From Bolinopsis microptera (Eukaryota > Ctenophora > Tentaculata > Lobata > Bolinopsidae): 64,000 nucleotides of DNA. This document shows positions 1 through 11,659 of this stretch, piece after piece. The DNA lies in contig NC_087079.1 of the NCBI RefSeq assembly GCF_026151205.1, positions 7,554,635 through 7,618,634 on the forward strand, given 5' to 3'. The translations under genes were made by a program, and so were the position numbers. Within the stretch, counting starts at the first letter, position 1. Every line of letters begins with the position of its first letter. The notes below the pieces were generated by a model. That model was not told where the DNA came from, made no database searches, and saw only the letters and a list, made by a program, of their open reading frames with translations.

Positions 1-2240
1 GATTTGGTTCGCCCTTCTGTCGCCTCATAACAACTCCAACAAACAAAGCATTAAAACAGTATCAACTGCGGCCCGTCCTACAATACGGCTTGTTAGACAC
101 TCATCACGTGACCCTTTTTTCGCACCACGTGACCTGAGTTTTATATCACATGACCTTATTTGGCAGTCACGTGTTCAAGTGTGTTCTCATGTGCTGATAG
201 CTATACGCTGCAGACGATTCTTTTTCTTGAGCATGCACAGTGAAAAGAATGAGTGAACGTGGGTAACAGTTAAAAGATGAGGGAATATGTTCAGTTTACT
301 GGGAGGCACGTGCTGTGTGGAAATAGCACGTGCTGTGTGGAAATAGCACGTGGTATGAAGACTATCACGTGCTAGCTTTTAGGTCCTTGTGATTGGTCAG
401 ATCCCAGAATTTTTAGTTGCGGTGATAGGACAGAAATCTCAAACTGTTGTTTGACACTTATCAGACAGTTTTCGCAAGTATCGTAAGCGAAAATTATAGA
501 AAACGATTGTTTTATTGTTTTTAGTAGTGTAATCGTCTGGACTGTGTTAAAGCGTGATTTAATATCTCTCTTGTGTTTTAAAACTTTTAACGTTAATGAC
601 GTTTCACATGAAGTATAAAAAGTATAAAAAGAAGATCAAAACATAAATATAAAACTTCGGACAGCAAATTTACCGTACGAATCAAACAATTTGTATCAAT
701 AACAGTAAACAGTATCAATACTTCAATACAAGCCGGGAGATAAATATGACACCTTTATTTTGTTAGAGATATTTTGTTACCATAGTAACCGACGGGAGGA
801 AATTAAAATGTTATCTCAGTGGAAGCATGATCTCACTGAAGCGTGCTGGAAGAATCCCGTCATCCCAAACAAATACCTCAGAGCTTGAAAAACGGTTCTT
901 TTTCCAAATTCCAGCTTAATTCAGAGTTTCAATCTTGTTAAGGTTTGGATGATAACCGGCCGTGTGGCTAATCAGATCATAACGTCTAAGATAAGGATGT
1001 GAAGTATTGCCATTTATTGGGTTTATGAGTAGATACGATAATGATAACGTGTACCGTGTACGAAATGGTGCCGGACGTTATTTGTTAAAGTGGGAATTTT
1101 AAATGTTTAAAAAGTATTATAGGGTGTGCGGGGAGATCTGAGAAAGTTAGTAAAATCAGTCGGATTGAAGGGAAGGGTGCAAGGATCATCTCACGAGATC
1201 AGTACTATGTAGTACAAAAGTTTCCTTTTTTAGATTGAACTGAAGTTGTCAATTCATTTCTGGAAAACTTTTCTTTTACGCCAACTCACCCAAATCCTCT
1301 CGAGCACTTCTCCATGGCATCTCTGTAAAAATCCCCATCCTTTCTCAAATCAACCGAAATCTTTTATCACTACAAAAACTTGGCTTTACAAAATATTCGC
1401 CACCAGTTGAAAATACAACTCCAAACTAAAATCCAACTCACAACATCAAATCCAACTCACGCCAACAAATCCAACTCACAATAACAAGACCAACTCACAT
1501 AATCCTGGGAACAGTGACGTCAGCATTTAATCCCGTGTCACTATTCATAGTCCATGTTACAGTCCATTCATTGGCCCATAGCGATCACAACCTGTATGTT
1601 GTTAACAACTTACCAAACGTGTTTTGATTGGTCAGTGAGCTGCTGTTCTCATCTGTGATTGGACGGTGTGCGGTTAAACCCTATTCCCATTGGATAATGT
1701 ACCTGTTCGCCCCCAGATTACAGGTGGCCCAGTAACCAGGTTATAATAGTGATTTGGGTGAGATTTGCTAATCCTGACGTTACTATCATTAGATCTAGTG
1801 AGCAGGTATTCAATTGAATATGACTTCATGACTTGTTCCGGCCAAATGCTGCCTATATTTGCAATAAAATTCTAAAACACACGAGTTTAAGTTAACCCAG
1901 TATCTCCCCTGGCCCGCTTCTGACAGTACACACTTCTGACAGTAATTTATCATGATATTATCTCGCAGTACCTAGTACAACAGTATACACGCATTACCTA
2001 CGCCATGACGAACTGTATATGAGTGGGGCGTTGCCTTATCAGTAGTTTATTACTCACTATGTCATCCTGCACTTTCTGCAATAAAGCTGCCACCTGCACC
2101 GCTACTTGGCACAGCCTCGCAGATACAGATTTGAAACTTTGCTTCTGGGTGCAGAAGATAGCACCATATTGCTTACCAGATTACGTATTGGCTAAAAGCG
2201 ATCTAGCCGGGAGAGGTCGGGTAAATGTGTATGAAACAGT
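1..2240. other. Non-coding 5' flank with CACGTG cluster
   Basis: No exon or RNA gene was recognised here. The first 400 bases hold about seven CACGTG hexamers, including a short direct repeat around 306-350 (AGCACGTGCTGTGTGGAAAT-like units). Bases 1430-1500 carry a loose repeat of a CCAACTCACA motif. The 90-residue open frame at 2023-2295 runs into the minisatellite and shows no coding signature. Confidence 0.5.
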
Positions 2241-2243
2241 GCG

Positions 2244-3226
2244 GAGGAGCGCCGGGATTTCCTGTTATTATTGCACTGGCAAGCGCCCCGTGTGAAAATT
2301 ACACTAGCAGAGGAGCGCCGGGAGTTCCTGTTATTATTGCACTGGCAAGCGCCCCGTGTGAAAATCACACTAGCAGAGGAGCGCCGGGAGTTCCTGTTAT
2401 TATTGCACTGGCAAGCGCCCCGTGTGAAAATCACACTAGCAGAGGAGCGCCGGGAGTTCCTGTTATTATTGCACTGGCAAGCGCCCCGTGTGAAAATCAC
2501 ACTAGCAGAGGAGCGCCGGGAGTTCCTGTTATTATTGCACTGGCAAGCGCCCCGTGTGAAAATCACACTAGCAGAGGAGCGCCGGGAGTTCCTGTTATTA
2601 TTGCACTGGCAAGCGCCCCGTGTGAAAATCACACTAGCAGAGGAGCGCCGGGAGTTCCTGTTATTATTGCACTGGCAAGCGCCCCGTGTGAAAATCACAC
2701 TAGCAGAGGAGCGCCGGGAGTTCCTGTTATTATTGCACTGGCAAGCGCCCCGTGTGAAAATCACACTAGCAGAGGAGCGCCGGGAGTTCCTGTTATTATT
2801 GCACTGGCAAGCGCCCCGTGTGAAAATCACACTAGCAGAGGAGCGCCGGGAGTTCCTGTTATTATTGCACTGGCAAGCGCCCCGTGTGAAAATCACACTA
2901 GCAGAGGAGCGCCGGGAGTTCCTGTTATTATTGCACTGGCAAGCGCCCCGTGTGAAAATCACACTAGCAGAGGAGCGCCGGGAGTTCCTGTTATTATTGC
3001 ACTGGCAAGCGCCCCGTGTGAAAATTACACTAGCAGAGGAGCGCCGGGAGTTCCTGTTATTATTGCACTGGCAAGCGCCCCGTGTGAAAATTACACTAGC
3101 AGAGGAGCGCCGGGAGTTCCTGTTATTATTGCACTGGCAAGCGCCCCGTGTGAAAATCACACTAGCAGAGGAGCGCCGGGAGTTCCTGTTATTATTGCAC
3201 TGGCAAGCGCCCCGTGTGAAAATCAA
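2244..3226. repeat. 66-bp minisatellite, about 15 units
   Basis: Fifteen near-identical 66-bp units follow one another; only a few C/T changes (ENH versus ENY in one reading frame) separate them. Because 66 is a multiple of three and the unit lacks stops in several frames, three long overlapping open frames appear (two forward, one reverse). That is a property of the period, not evidence for protein. Each unit contains GGAGCGCCGGGAGTTCCTG and a CACTAGCAG string. The low divergence points to recent expansion or ongoing homogenisation. Confidence 0.95.
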
Positions 3227-3230
3227 AACA

Positions 3231-5845
3231 AGTGACCGATTTTTACTCATATCAGTAAACAGGAACAATTTAAAATCCATGAATTTGACGACAAAAGCAA
3301 TTTTTGACTTTTACAGAATTTATAAAAGCAAAATTGAACCAATAAACATATACGAGCAGAACCTATACAACCACAAAATTAATCATATAGGGAACTGTTT
3401 TTTTAAAGCCGAGTGAATCTGTTTGAGACACTTTGTTTGAGTCTCTGCTTATAAATTGGCTAAAAATAATTGAAAAGTCAAAACACGTTGAAAACGATCA
3501 AAATAAAAGCTATGCTGCCGCCTTTCTTAAGTTCATTTTGCCTATTCATTTGTTTATGTTCTAAAAAATTGCATAATTGTTATAATTTCTAAAATCATAT
3601 TTTGATCGTTCCAAAAATAAAATATGTCAAAACACAAAAAAACTACTATTATATACTTCTTTTGTCGCTGTTATTTTTAATCTTTTTTCGCGATAACTTC
3701 GCCAGATTATTACAGAAAAGCGGTGCGGGTTTGTATAAAAAGAACTCTTTGTGATAAACTTAAAGCACATAAAAGCTAAAATTCCATGATGATAATTAAT
3801 GTTTTTTTTTCTCCTTTTCGTAATCTATTGATTTTTTAAATTTTAAATAACGACCATTGCTGTAGTCGAGAGTCAGTCCATTAGTTTATAATTATATCAA
3901 GGAGATTAAAGCGAGGAAAGTTCAAACATCAAAATGGATTTTGTTGATCATTTGCAGGGCCATCTCAATACCTTCAATTTTTGAAGAGTTTTCGATTTAT
4001 TACAAATTTACAACGGATAATATCCATCCTTATACCTATATAGTAATACTAGTACTACTAGTAATATTAGTAATATTACCTATATAGTAATACTCACTCT
4101 CTACAGCACAGCTGGGTAGATCCGGGCAGCTCCAGGACATGATCGCCATTAACCAACTTCACTTCCCTTACTCATACTGTTACTGTTACTGTTCCTGTTA
4201 CTGCACTTACTGTCACTGTTAGTGTTACTGCGACTGCACTTACTGTCACTGTTAGTGTTACTGCGACTGCACTAACTGCACTTACTGTTACTTCAAAACA
4301 AAAAGGTGGGCACGGTAAAAGTTCACTGCGTTTGCCGTTTACTATTATTTAAAAACAAAAAGGTTGGCACAGTAAAAAGTAGAAATTGAATGTGAGCACG
4401 CAAAATGTGTGCCACATATTGCGTCAGAAGTTACCATAGTAACACTACCAAATAACAAGTGTTAACTTGTTAATGTTATTGATTAGATAGTGTTTTTATC
4501 AGAGAAATTGGAGTGATTGGAGCATTTTCATTGAGCAGCAAAGTTTGTGCATGACACAATGGTCCCCCACGTGACCGCCCACGTGACACAATGGTCCCCC
4601 ACGTGACCGCCCACGTGTACCCCACGTGACAAACCTCTCAAAAATAAGGACCAACTGTTATTGAAAGGAGACGTGAACGCTTAGTCCCAGTAGCAAAAAG
4701 CAGTCCGGTGGGCTGTGGAGTGAGGATTGTGGGCTGTTATCGGACAATATCTGAGGAGTGTGGTATTGCAGATGAGGAGAGGAAGGAACTATTGGTAGTG
4801 TTTCCCTATTGGTTGAGTGGGACGGCTTGTGAGATAGTACTTTAGTACAGGGTCAGTGAGTATTTTTAGAAGCACAAAACGGTGGTATGATTAGCCCAAA
4901 ATGGTCACAAGGGTCTTAAAGTTAGACTTTTATTACTATTAGTTAAAATAAAATCTTTTTACTCTAGTGAATGAAGACAACTTCTTAATAAGTTAATACC
5001 TCATTCTAGTAGCTAAGATGGCTTTCCTTCAACCAGCGGAAGAATTAATAGCTTCCGATTAATTGCAGGTATGAGCGTCAACCATCATGATATGCACCAA
5101 TGTAAGGCCATAATGATAAAGCTTAAGAACAGTAATTTGATCTGGCTGATTTCAAATTTCAAAATTATAATTGTTAACTCACGCTATGTAATTAAAGAAT
5201 AGCGCTAGCAACATTTTTATAATTTTTTCTGATTTTTGTATTTTTAACAAGTGTTGTTGAAAAATTCAATAACCGAATTAGAATCAAGTCAGGGGACAAT
5301 ATCCAGACTTGCACTCTATTTTAACTTCGTCTCACTTTATCCGACTTTATTGGAGAGAACAAATAAGATTGTCATCAAGATGTTGGCACAGGCCATTTGG
5401 TCATTCTAATGCAATTTTAAATTTTTGACAATATCGAAAGTTTGAACTTTTGTATTTAAGTCATCTACTTTTAGGTTCAAATTAAAGGAAGACAAAATGT
5501 GTCACATGCTGTGGCTAGAAGAGTTCTAGAAGTATTAAAATGGTACGAGATAATTTGACTCTCGAGCACACAAATATCATGTGATAATCGTTTTTAGCTG
5601 AGATTACGTAAGGAATTTATGAAATTATCTCGTATTTGATATTCCAATTTGTCTCGATGCTTAAACTGCCTCCAGGTATGACTTGGAAACATACAGGTAC
5701 CTTTTACTTTGTCCCACAGTGGTATGTAAAGGTATGTCACGTGGTTTGTAAAGGTATGTCACGTGGTATGTAAAGGTATGTCACGTGGTATGTAAGGAGC
5801 TTATCTGCCATTACATCATACTGAACATGCGTCAGAGTAGTGAGA
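3231..5845. other. AT-rich spacer with short tandem repeats
   Basis: No gene recognised. Around 4170-4290 there is an imperfect array of TTACTG/CACTTACTGT units. At 4556-4630 CCCACGTGACC-type units repeat, giving five CACGTG hexamers. At 5710-5795 the unit GGTATGTCACGTGGTATGTAAA is repeated three to four times. Confidence 0.6.
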
Positions 5846-5851
5846 GATTCA

Positions 5852-5861
5852 TATATAAAAG
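5852..5861 (+). promoter_or_regulatory. Candidate TATA box
   Basis: TATATAAAAG lies about 400 bases upstream of the start codon of the cathepsin-like gene at 6265 and just downstream of a CACGTG tandem array (5750-5795). Position and strand fit a core promoter for that gene with a long 5' leader. No transcript evidence is available, so this is inference from motif and position only. Confidence 0.4.
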
Positions 5862-6264
5862 CTTTCCGAACAACTGATTTATACTCTGTCTTTAACGATG
5901 AACTCAGTGTTCTGACTTAGAGTCAGGACCTCTGACGTCCCTTATCGTTTATAGGGTTCTATTAGGTTGTTGTGCAACCCTTCTTTGGGCTTGTTAACGA
6001 TACTTAATTTTCTGAGCCTCATGCAACTTTGTTGTAACAATTCTGAACAAATTACTAGACAATTAATGTAGCCAACAGCGTAAAACATCAAACACTATGT
6101 TTTATGCAGATATTAATGAACGTGGTTTGCGCAACTGTACATTGGTAGCTTTTAATTCTGTTGAATAAATTATTCTGTTCTAAATTCGATAACTTTAACA
6201 TACATTTCGATTTCAATCGCCCTTACCGACCAACCCACAGCAGCATAAAGTCCCGATCTACTGA

Positions 6265-7374
6265 ATGGCGCGATACAACATTACCACAGCACTCTTCCTC
6301 CTGTTCTCCATATTTTCCCTTCTTGGAGAAACCACCACCAGCCCCACCCCACCCACCTTTAACAGCTCCTCATTCGAGACCTGGAGACAGCTCTACAAGA
6401 AGACCTACACAGACAAGTCTGAAGAGAGCCTCCGGAGACACATCTACGAGGATAACAGGAAGTTTGTGACGGGATACCGTGACGAGGGGTCTGTGGTCCT
6501 GGAGCTGGGAGCTTTCGCAGATCAGACCCACGAGGAGTTCCTGGGGAACATCAGGATAGTTGGAGCGGCCGGGAGAAATAAGTTTAAGGGGGCTGCATCG
6601 TATGAGAAGGATGAAGAGGTAAAGTCATCTAAAGGTATGAAAGAAGGTGAAGAAATTATTTCCTGTGAAAATTGGAACGGTGGCGATGGGGCCTCCCCCT
6701 CCTCAATAAACTGGAAGGATAAAGATGCTGTAACGGGGGTATTAAAGCAGACTTCTCTATGTCCAGGGAACAGTTATGCTATAGCAGCTCTAGGAGCGGT
6801 GACAGGACAGTGGTATCTGAAATCAGGTCGGAGGATCGCGTTTTCAGAGCAGCAAGTTGTAGATTGTTCTAGAAGTTCTGGAAACTGGGGCTGCAACTTC
6901 GGGTCTGCAGAACGAACCTACAGCTACATTAAAAGGAACGGGGGAATCGCCACAAGGATTAACTACCCCACGAGAGGACGAGAAGCACAGTGCCGAACAG
7001 CCGTCCCCCTGGGACCCACTATCACGGGGTGCCGCTCAGTGGCAACAGGAGACGAGAAGACTATGAAACAACTAGTAGGAACAGTCGGCCCTGTTACAGC
7101 AGTGCTGGATATCAGCCCCCGCTCCATCCAGTTCTACAAATCAGGAGTGTACTACGAGAGGACCTGTCACCCACCCTACGCGGACCATCACGTCCTGGTG
7201 ACCGGATACGGGACACAGTACGACCACGGGCTGGGCAAGGTCGTGGACTATTGGATCGTTAAGAACTGCTGGGGTACCAAGTGGGGGGATAAGGGTTATA
7301 TGAAGATTATCAGGAACAAGTATAATCACTGTGGTATCGCTAACAGGGTCACTGTGCCGTATGTTGATAAGTAA
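6265..7374 (+). CDS. Silicatein-like / cathepsin L-like papain-family protein with Ser in place of the catalytic Cys
   Basis: An uninterrupted 369-codon frame encodes a papain-family (C1A) preproprotein. Residues 1-21 form a hydrophobic signal peptide. Residues about 36-92 match the I29 inhibitor propeptide: an ERFNIN-like helix (E-x-x-L-R-R-H-I-Y-E-D-N) followed by LGAFAD. The mature domain starts near residue 147. At the active site the usual CGSCWAFS is replaced by LCPGNSYAIAALGA, so the nucleophile position is Ser170. His308 (DHHVLVTGYG) and Asn334 (KNCWGTKWG) are kept, and the end reads RNKYNHCGIA. Ser-His-Asn with a following Tyr is the arrangement described for sponge silicateins; loss of Cys could also simply mean an inactive cathepsin L. 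It has no introns and converges on the minus-strand gene that ends near 7774. The papain fold is certain; the silicatein label is tentative. Confidence 0.85.
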   Translation: MARYNITTALFLLFSIFSLLGETTTSPTPPTFNSSSFETWRQLYKKTYTDKSEESLRRHIYEDNRKFVTGYRDEGSVVLELGAFADQTHEEFLGNIRIVGAAGRNKFKGAASYEKDEEVKSSKGMKEGEEIISCENWNGGDGASPSSINWKDKDAVTGVLKQTSLCPGNSYAIAALGAVTGQWYLKSGRRIAFSEQQVVDCSRSSGNWGCNFGSAERTYSYIKRNGGIATRINYPTRGREAQCRTAVPLGPTITGCRSVATGDEKTMKQLVGTVGPVTAVLDISPRSIQFYKSGVYYERTCHPPYADHHVLVTGYGTQYDHGLGKVVDYWIVKNCWGTKWGDKGYMKIIRNKYNHCGIANRVTVPYVDK

Positions 7375-7773
7375 CGGTTGGATAATGATGGTATTGGAAG
7401 CACGAAGATTGACTGTAAATTAATTTCTTTATTTAATATTTAAAATATTTGACATTTATTCGGAGCAGATAAGAACGATCGTGAACTTTGGTTTGAGAAA
7501 TCAATGAGAATTGTACTCGACAGAGGAATTTTTATGAAAGTTTGAGCGAGAAAGGATATTCGAAATATAATTGTTATTGAAATTAACGTTTATTTGACTG
7601 GTTTATTAAATGTTTGCATCATTGATTACGAAATAACAAATTTACTATCATGATTCTATTATAAAAATGTTAGAAATAAAAGAGGAGAAACAGGAGAGAA
7701 GAAGTTTCAAATTTCAAATTGCATTTTGAAAGTTGACTAGCTTTCATCAGCGCAACAAAATTCCCAGCATAAT

Positions 7774-10700
7774 TCATATCTCCGTTGCTGTCCTCACCCA
7801 AATTAAACCCAAAACAAAAATTACCGCGTAAATAAATAAAAACACAATTAAAACGATTCATGAAACTACCTTGTTGAGGGCTTAGCAGAACTCCGATCCA
7901 GCGGGTTTTGTGGTTATTAAACTTTGAGACAGTATCCAAAATAGTAACAGGAGCAGCAGCAAGCGACATACTCAACCAACCTACCCAAGTATATATCACT
8001 CCTGCCAACAATTCACAAAGAAAGAATTAGCACTCTCTCCTCCGCAAGCAGTTCAACTAGACATCCGGAGATATCACACAGATACAGTTGGTAGCCGGAC
8101 AAGTAATGAAAAATTCAAGTACCACCTGCCCTGATTGTGGACAGTAACTATGATATACCGTCCTCAGGAGAAGGGGAGCTGGTTGCAACGTCACAAAACA
8201 AGCAGATACGTGATACGCGTTGTGGCGCACCTGTATATAACTGTATATATACTATATATAATATATATAGTATATATAATATATTATATAGAACATAAAT
8301 CAGATCAATCTGCCGACCTCCCAGCCGGCAACAATCGTGAAATTTAAATTAGAGTGAAATAGGACGGCATCGTCCTTGGAGGTGGTTTTTTAATATGAGC
8401 CGTGGGAGATTTGTTGCAGAAATGTATCGGCGTGCTGTGAGATATCGGAGAAGATGTGCTCAGATTTACAGCGTTTTTGATTAGAGATAGTGGTGTTTAG
8501 CAACGTGATTAAAAGGAGAATTTGTAATGGATCTTTGCTTAAGTAATTGTAATGATATCGTTTTCCTCACTTTACTTCCAAGTATTTTTTAAGAGAGGCT
8601 GAGCCTGAATGGCCCACAAGAGAATAGCATGAGGATGCTCTGCCTGCCTCTGGGGTATGGCAACCCTAGGGGAGGTTGCCAGAGATAAGGGCAATGTGTA
8701 TAATAGTATGTCCAGGTATCAAATGATAAATCTTACCTGAGTTCGCTGATGTGTATAATAGTATGTCCAGGTATCAAATGATAAATCTTACCTGAGTTCG
8801 CTGATGTGATAGACTCAACAACCACCTCATCTCTGAAAACAATGAAACGTTTTAATTTAATGTTCAATGCCTAAACAAGTAATCACAACCCCGTAAGTCC
8901 ATACCCACATTAACCTCTTTCTATAACTCCATAACACGCGTTACAACCACCCCTACCCCTCCTCCCCTACCCCTAGTCCCTACCCCTCCTCCCCCTATTA
9001 CAACCACCCCTACCCCTCCTCCCCTACCCCTAGTCCCTACCCCTCCTACCCCTATTACAACCACCCCTACCCCTCCTCCCCTACCCCATTACAATCACCC
9101 TACCCCTCCTCCACCCTACCCCATTACAACCACCCCTCCTCCCCCTACCCCTCCTCCCCCCATTACAACCACCCCTACCCCTACTCCCCCTACCCCTCCC
9201 CCTACCCCTCCCCCTACCCCTCCTCCACCTTACCCCATTACAACCATCCCTCCTCCCCCTACCCCTCCCCCTACCCATCCCCCTACCCCTCCTCCCCCTC
9301 CTCCCCCTACCTCTCCCCCTACCCCTCCCCTACCCCTCCCCCTACCCCTCCCCCTCCCCCTCCCCCTCCCCCTCCCCCTCCCCCTCCCCCTACCCCTCCC
9401 CCTACCCCTCCTCCCCCCATGATAGTAACCCTCTAAATCTAACCTCAGATCACTGGAGTCGTCTCTGTCACTGAGGTCTGCAAGACAGGGCTCCAAACTA
9501 TCCAGATCACTCTCGCTGACCCCGTACTCCATCAGCAGTAGACATGCCGGACACGTTTCATCCTCCACCACCTCCGGCTCCGGCTCTGCTATCTAGATAA
9601 ACAATGTTGGTTAGGCAGTGAAACACCACAATTCGGATGAAATCTTCGTATTTGAGTATTTGTTCTACCTTAGTCGGTAATATTATGGGGGGGGGGGGGG
9701 GGGATTATGGGTGTTCAAAAATATGGACTGTTAAATAAAATATATGGTTCTTTGGCCCAAAAAGAACCAAATTTGACCCCCCACAATCTTAAATGCAACT
9801 TTCCTTTCTTGAAAAATCTCTAATCGAAAATGTTGATCAAATTGTTTTGGCAATTATAACCACATTTCCGCGTTCACACCAAATTTAATATTTCATTAGA
9901 TATCTGATCCCTATCAAGTGCTAAAGTTCTCAATTAAATCAATGTTTATCACAAAATACGATCGAAAATAGAAATAAAATCGTAGAAAGTCTCAGTTAAC
10001 CCCTTAAATTGAAAGGATAGGGGGAATAGAAGACAAATCGGACTTTTTGAACCAGAACTAGCTTCAATTCAGCAAACAATAGCGTAAGCATACTTCTGGA
10101 CGTGAATGAAAGAAAAGTAAAGCATATTATGACTGATATACTAAAAGGAAAACCAAAATTTGACTCGGGGGTAAAATTTTGGGGGGGGGGGGGGTAAAAA
10201 TATGGACTGTTATAAATATGGTTCTTTGGCCCGAAAAGGACCAAATTAGACCCCCCATAATATTACCGACTAAGGTACATCATTAGTCCTATAATAGTAT
10301 AATGTATAAAACACTTAAGTCTTAAAAACATTGTAGGTTTATAACCTACCAGGACGCGCGCCGAGTTGGACTCGTTACGTCGACGGTCCTAATATTTGGA
10401 ACAAATATTTTACGAGTATCACCCGTTAATAAAAACACTACAAATTGGAGCCTAACGAGTCATATAAATGATTTTACGACACATGTTCTTATAATCCAAA
10501 ATTTCCGATGATCGATACACAGAACTCATTTACTGTTATGAATATAATTATCTTAACTTCCGACTTTTTAACAAGCAGATAGGACCTCGTGACATTTGTT
10601 TTTAAATCTCTCTCATTTAAATGGAATTGTTTGAAATCTGAATTGACCCAGATCTAAAAATAAAGTATACCGCTTTGCAAGTCGCATATACAAAAGATTT

Positions 10701-11659
10701 TATCAATAGAATTTATCAATAGAGAATAAAATTGAATTAAATTCTTTGCGGTCTATTTTAAACTCGCGAGCATGCAAATTTGACAAAGAATGTACCGACA
10801 CTTTAGCGTATGTAGTGGGACACGAAGCTTAGCAAGTGTTGCTCCTTTATAAACAATTCAGTTTGAGAAGAACTATTGAAACATTTCAGAATTAAAAAAG
10901 TTCCAGCATTGATAAAAAATGTATCTAAACAAAAAAGATATTTTGAATGAACGGCCAACTTTTGCTGCTTGCAACATTCTGCACTGACCAGGTTGATATG
11001 AGTAGTACTAGTAAGTAGACTTGGATAAAGAAATTTTTGCAGATCAAAAACCTGCACCAGATGAAAAGCATAAACGTTTCGAAATCCATCAGTTTTCAAT
11101 ATAAAACAGACTTCATAATAACTTCCAAAATCTCTCAGTTCTTGAAAACGTCCTCTACTATAACCAAATGTCTAAATCTAATAGTAATCAAGATAACACC
11201 CCTAACCTAACTGTAACCAACCTGAACTGGGGGAGGAGGTTTAGGTCTTGTCATGGGGCGTCTCTTAGTGAGCTTAGGATAGTTGATGATAGGAGCAGTC
11301 CTGGGTTTAGCGATAGGTTTGGGTCCAGGAGTGGAGAGTTGGGTGATGGTCATGGAGAAACACGCCTGGGGTGGGCGAGAGAAACATTCCTTTGGGGGCC
11401 CTTTGTCACGTGAGCGTGTAAATCCTGGGGTTATTAATAGGAATCTTTGATTTGTTATTTCGGGGAAACTGAGGTACTTTGAGCTTTTAAGAGAACAATA
11501 GGGTTCTTTGAGAGAACAATAAGGATCATCAACCCATTCAAGAACTTGATGTAACGAGTCTTACTTGCCATATTATGATCATCATAAGCTGCTTTAAATA
11601 GCAATACAAACATCAGTAAATAATAACTAACCTGGTGTGCTGAATCCTCTGTGAACATC
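7774..11659 (-). CDS. Unrecognised multi-exon gene (spliced model, 5' end not found)
   Basis: Five exons join with matching phases and consensus-like splice sites: 11632-11659, 11222-11424, 9444-9592, 8792-8832 and 7870-8001. A short terminal exon, 7774-7787, would end ATEI-stop; that last step is less sure. The product (about 175 residues traced) starts with a basic, proline-rich segment (PGPKPIAKPRTAPIINYPKL, then RPKPPPPVQ). An acidic stretch follows with CPACLLLMEYG and DLSDRDDSSDLR, then a hydrophobic or amphipathic stretch, VGWLSMSLAAAPVTILDTV. I do not recognise the family; a signalling adaptor or disordered regulator would fit the composition, but that is a guess. The donor of exon 8792-8832 is duplicated, and the intron next to exon 9444-9592 is a C/G-rich microsatellite. 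Confidence 0.65.
8738..8847 (-). repeat. 55-bp direct duplication containing a 5' splice site
   Basis: Two copies of a 55-bp unit lie end to end (period 55, with donors after 8792 and 8737 on the minus strand). Each copy holds the last bases of the exon (ATCAGCGAACTCAG) and the donor GTAAGATTTATC. The proximal donor keeps the frame with the downstream exon 7870-8001. The distal donor would add 55 nucleotides and shift the frame. Confidence 0.85.
8945..9420. repeat. C-rich microsatellite (CCCCTACCCCTCC type)
   Basis: About 475 bases are built from CCCCTACCCCTCC and CCCCCT variants, with ATTACAACCACC spacers in the left half. It lies inside an intron of the minus-strand gene, so its transcript would be G-rich with many runs of four or more G. 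Reverse-strand open frames rich in GRGRG are low-complexity artefacts. Confidence 0.95.
9444..9592 (-). CDS. Exon of unknown gene, acidic segment
   Basis: This 149-base exon sits between a TTTATCTAG acceptor and a GAG|GTTAGA donor. It reads IAEPEPEVVEDETCPACLL and ends DDSSDL plus two bases of the next codon. The frame continues past the donor into glycine/arginine repeats, but only because the intron is a GGGGTAGGGG-type microsatellite; those repeats are not taken as coding. Confidence 0.65.
9666..10277. mobile_element. Non-autonomous TA-flanked DNA transposon (MITE)
   Basis: A 608-bp element (9668-10275) has inverted termini CCTTAGTCGGTAATATTATG followed by a long G run; the right end is the exact inverse ending in TATTACCGACTAAGG. 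A TA dinucleotide flanks each side, as for Tc1/mariner-type insertions. Subterminal parts also match each other (ATATGGACTGTTA, then TGGTTCTTTGGCCC on both halves). No transposase frame is present. Confidence 0.85.

Noticed and set aside
2192-3416. Long proteins of 336-381 residues in three frames
   Set aside because: All are the same 66-bp minisatellite read in different frames; no transcript or domain evidence.
9081-9571. Arg/Gly-rich RGG-like protein on the minus strand
   Set aside because: Only 9444-9592 behaves as an exon; the RG repeats are translated intronic microsatellite.
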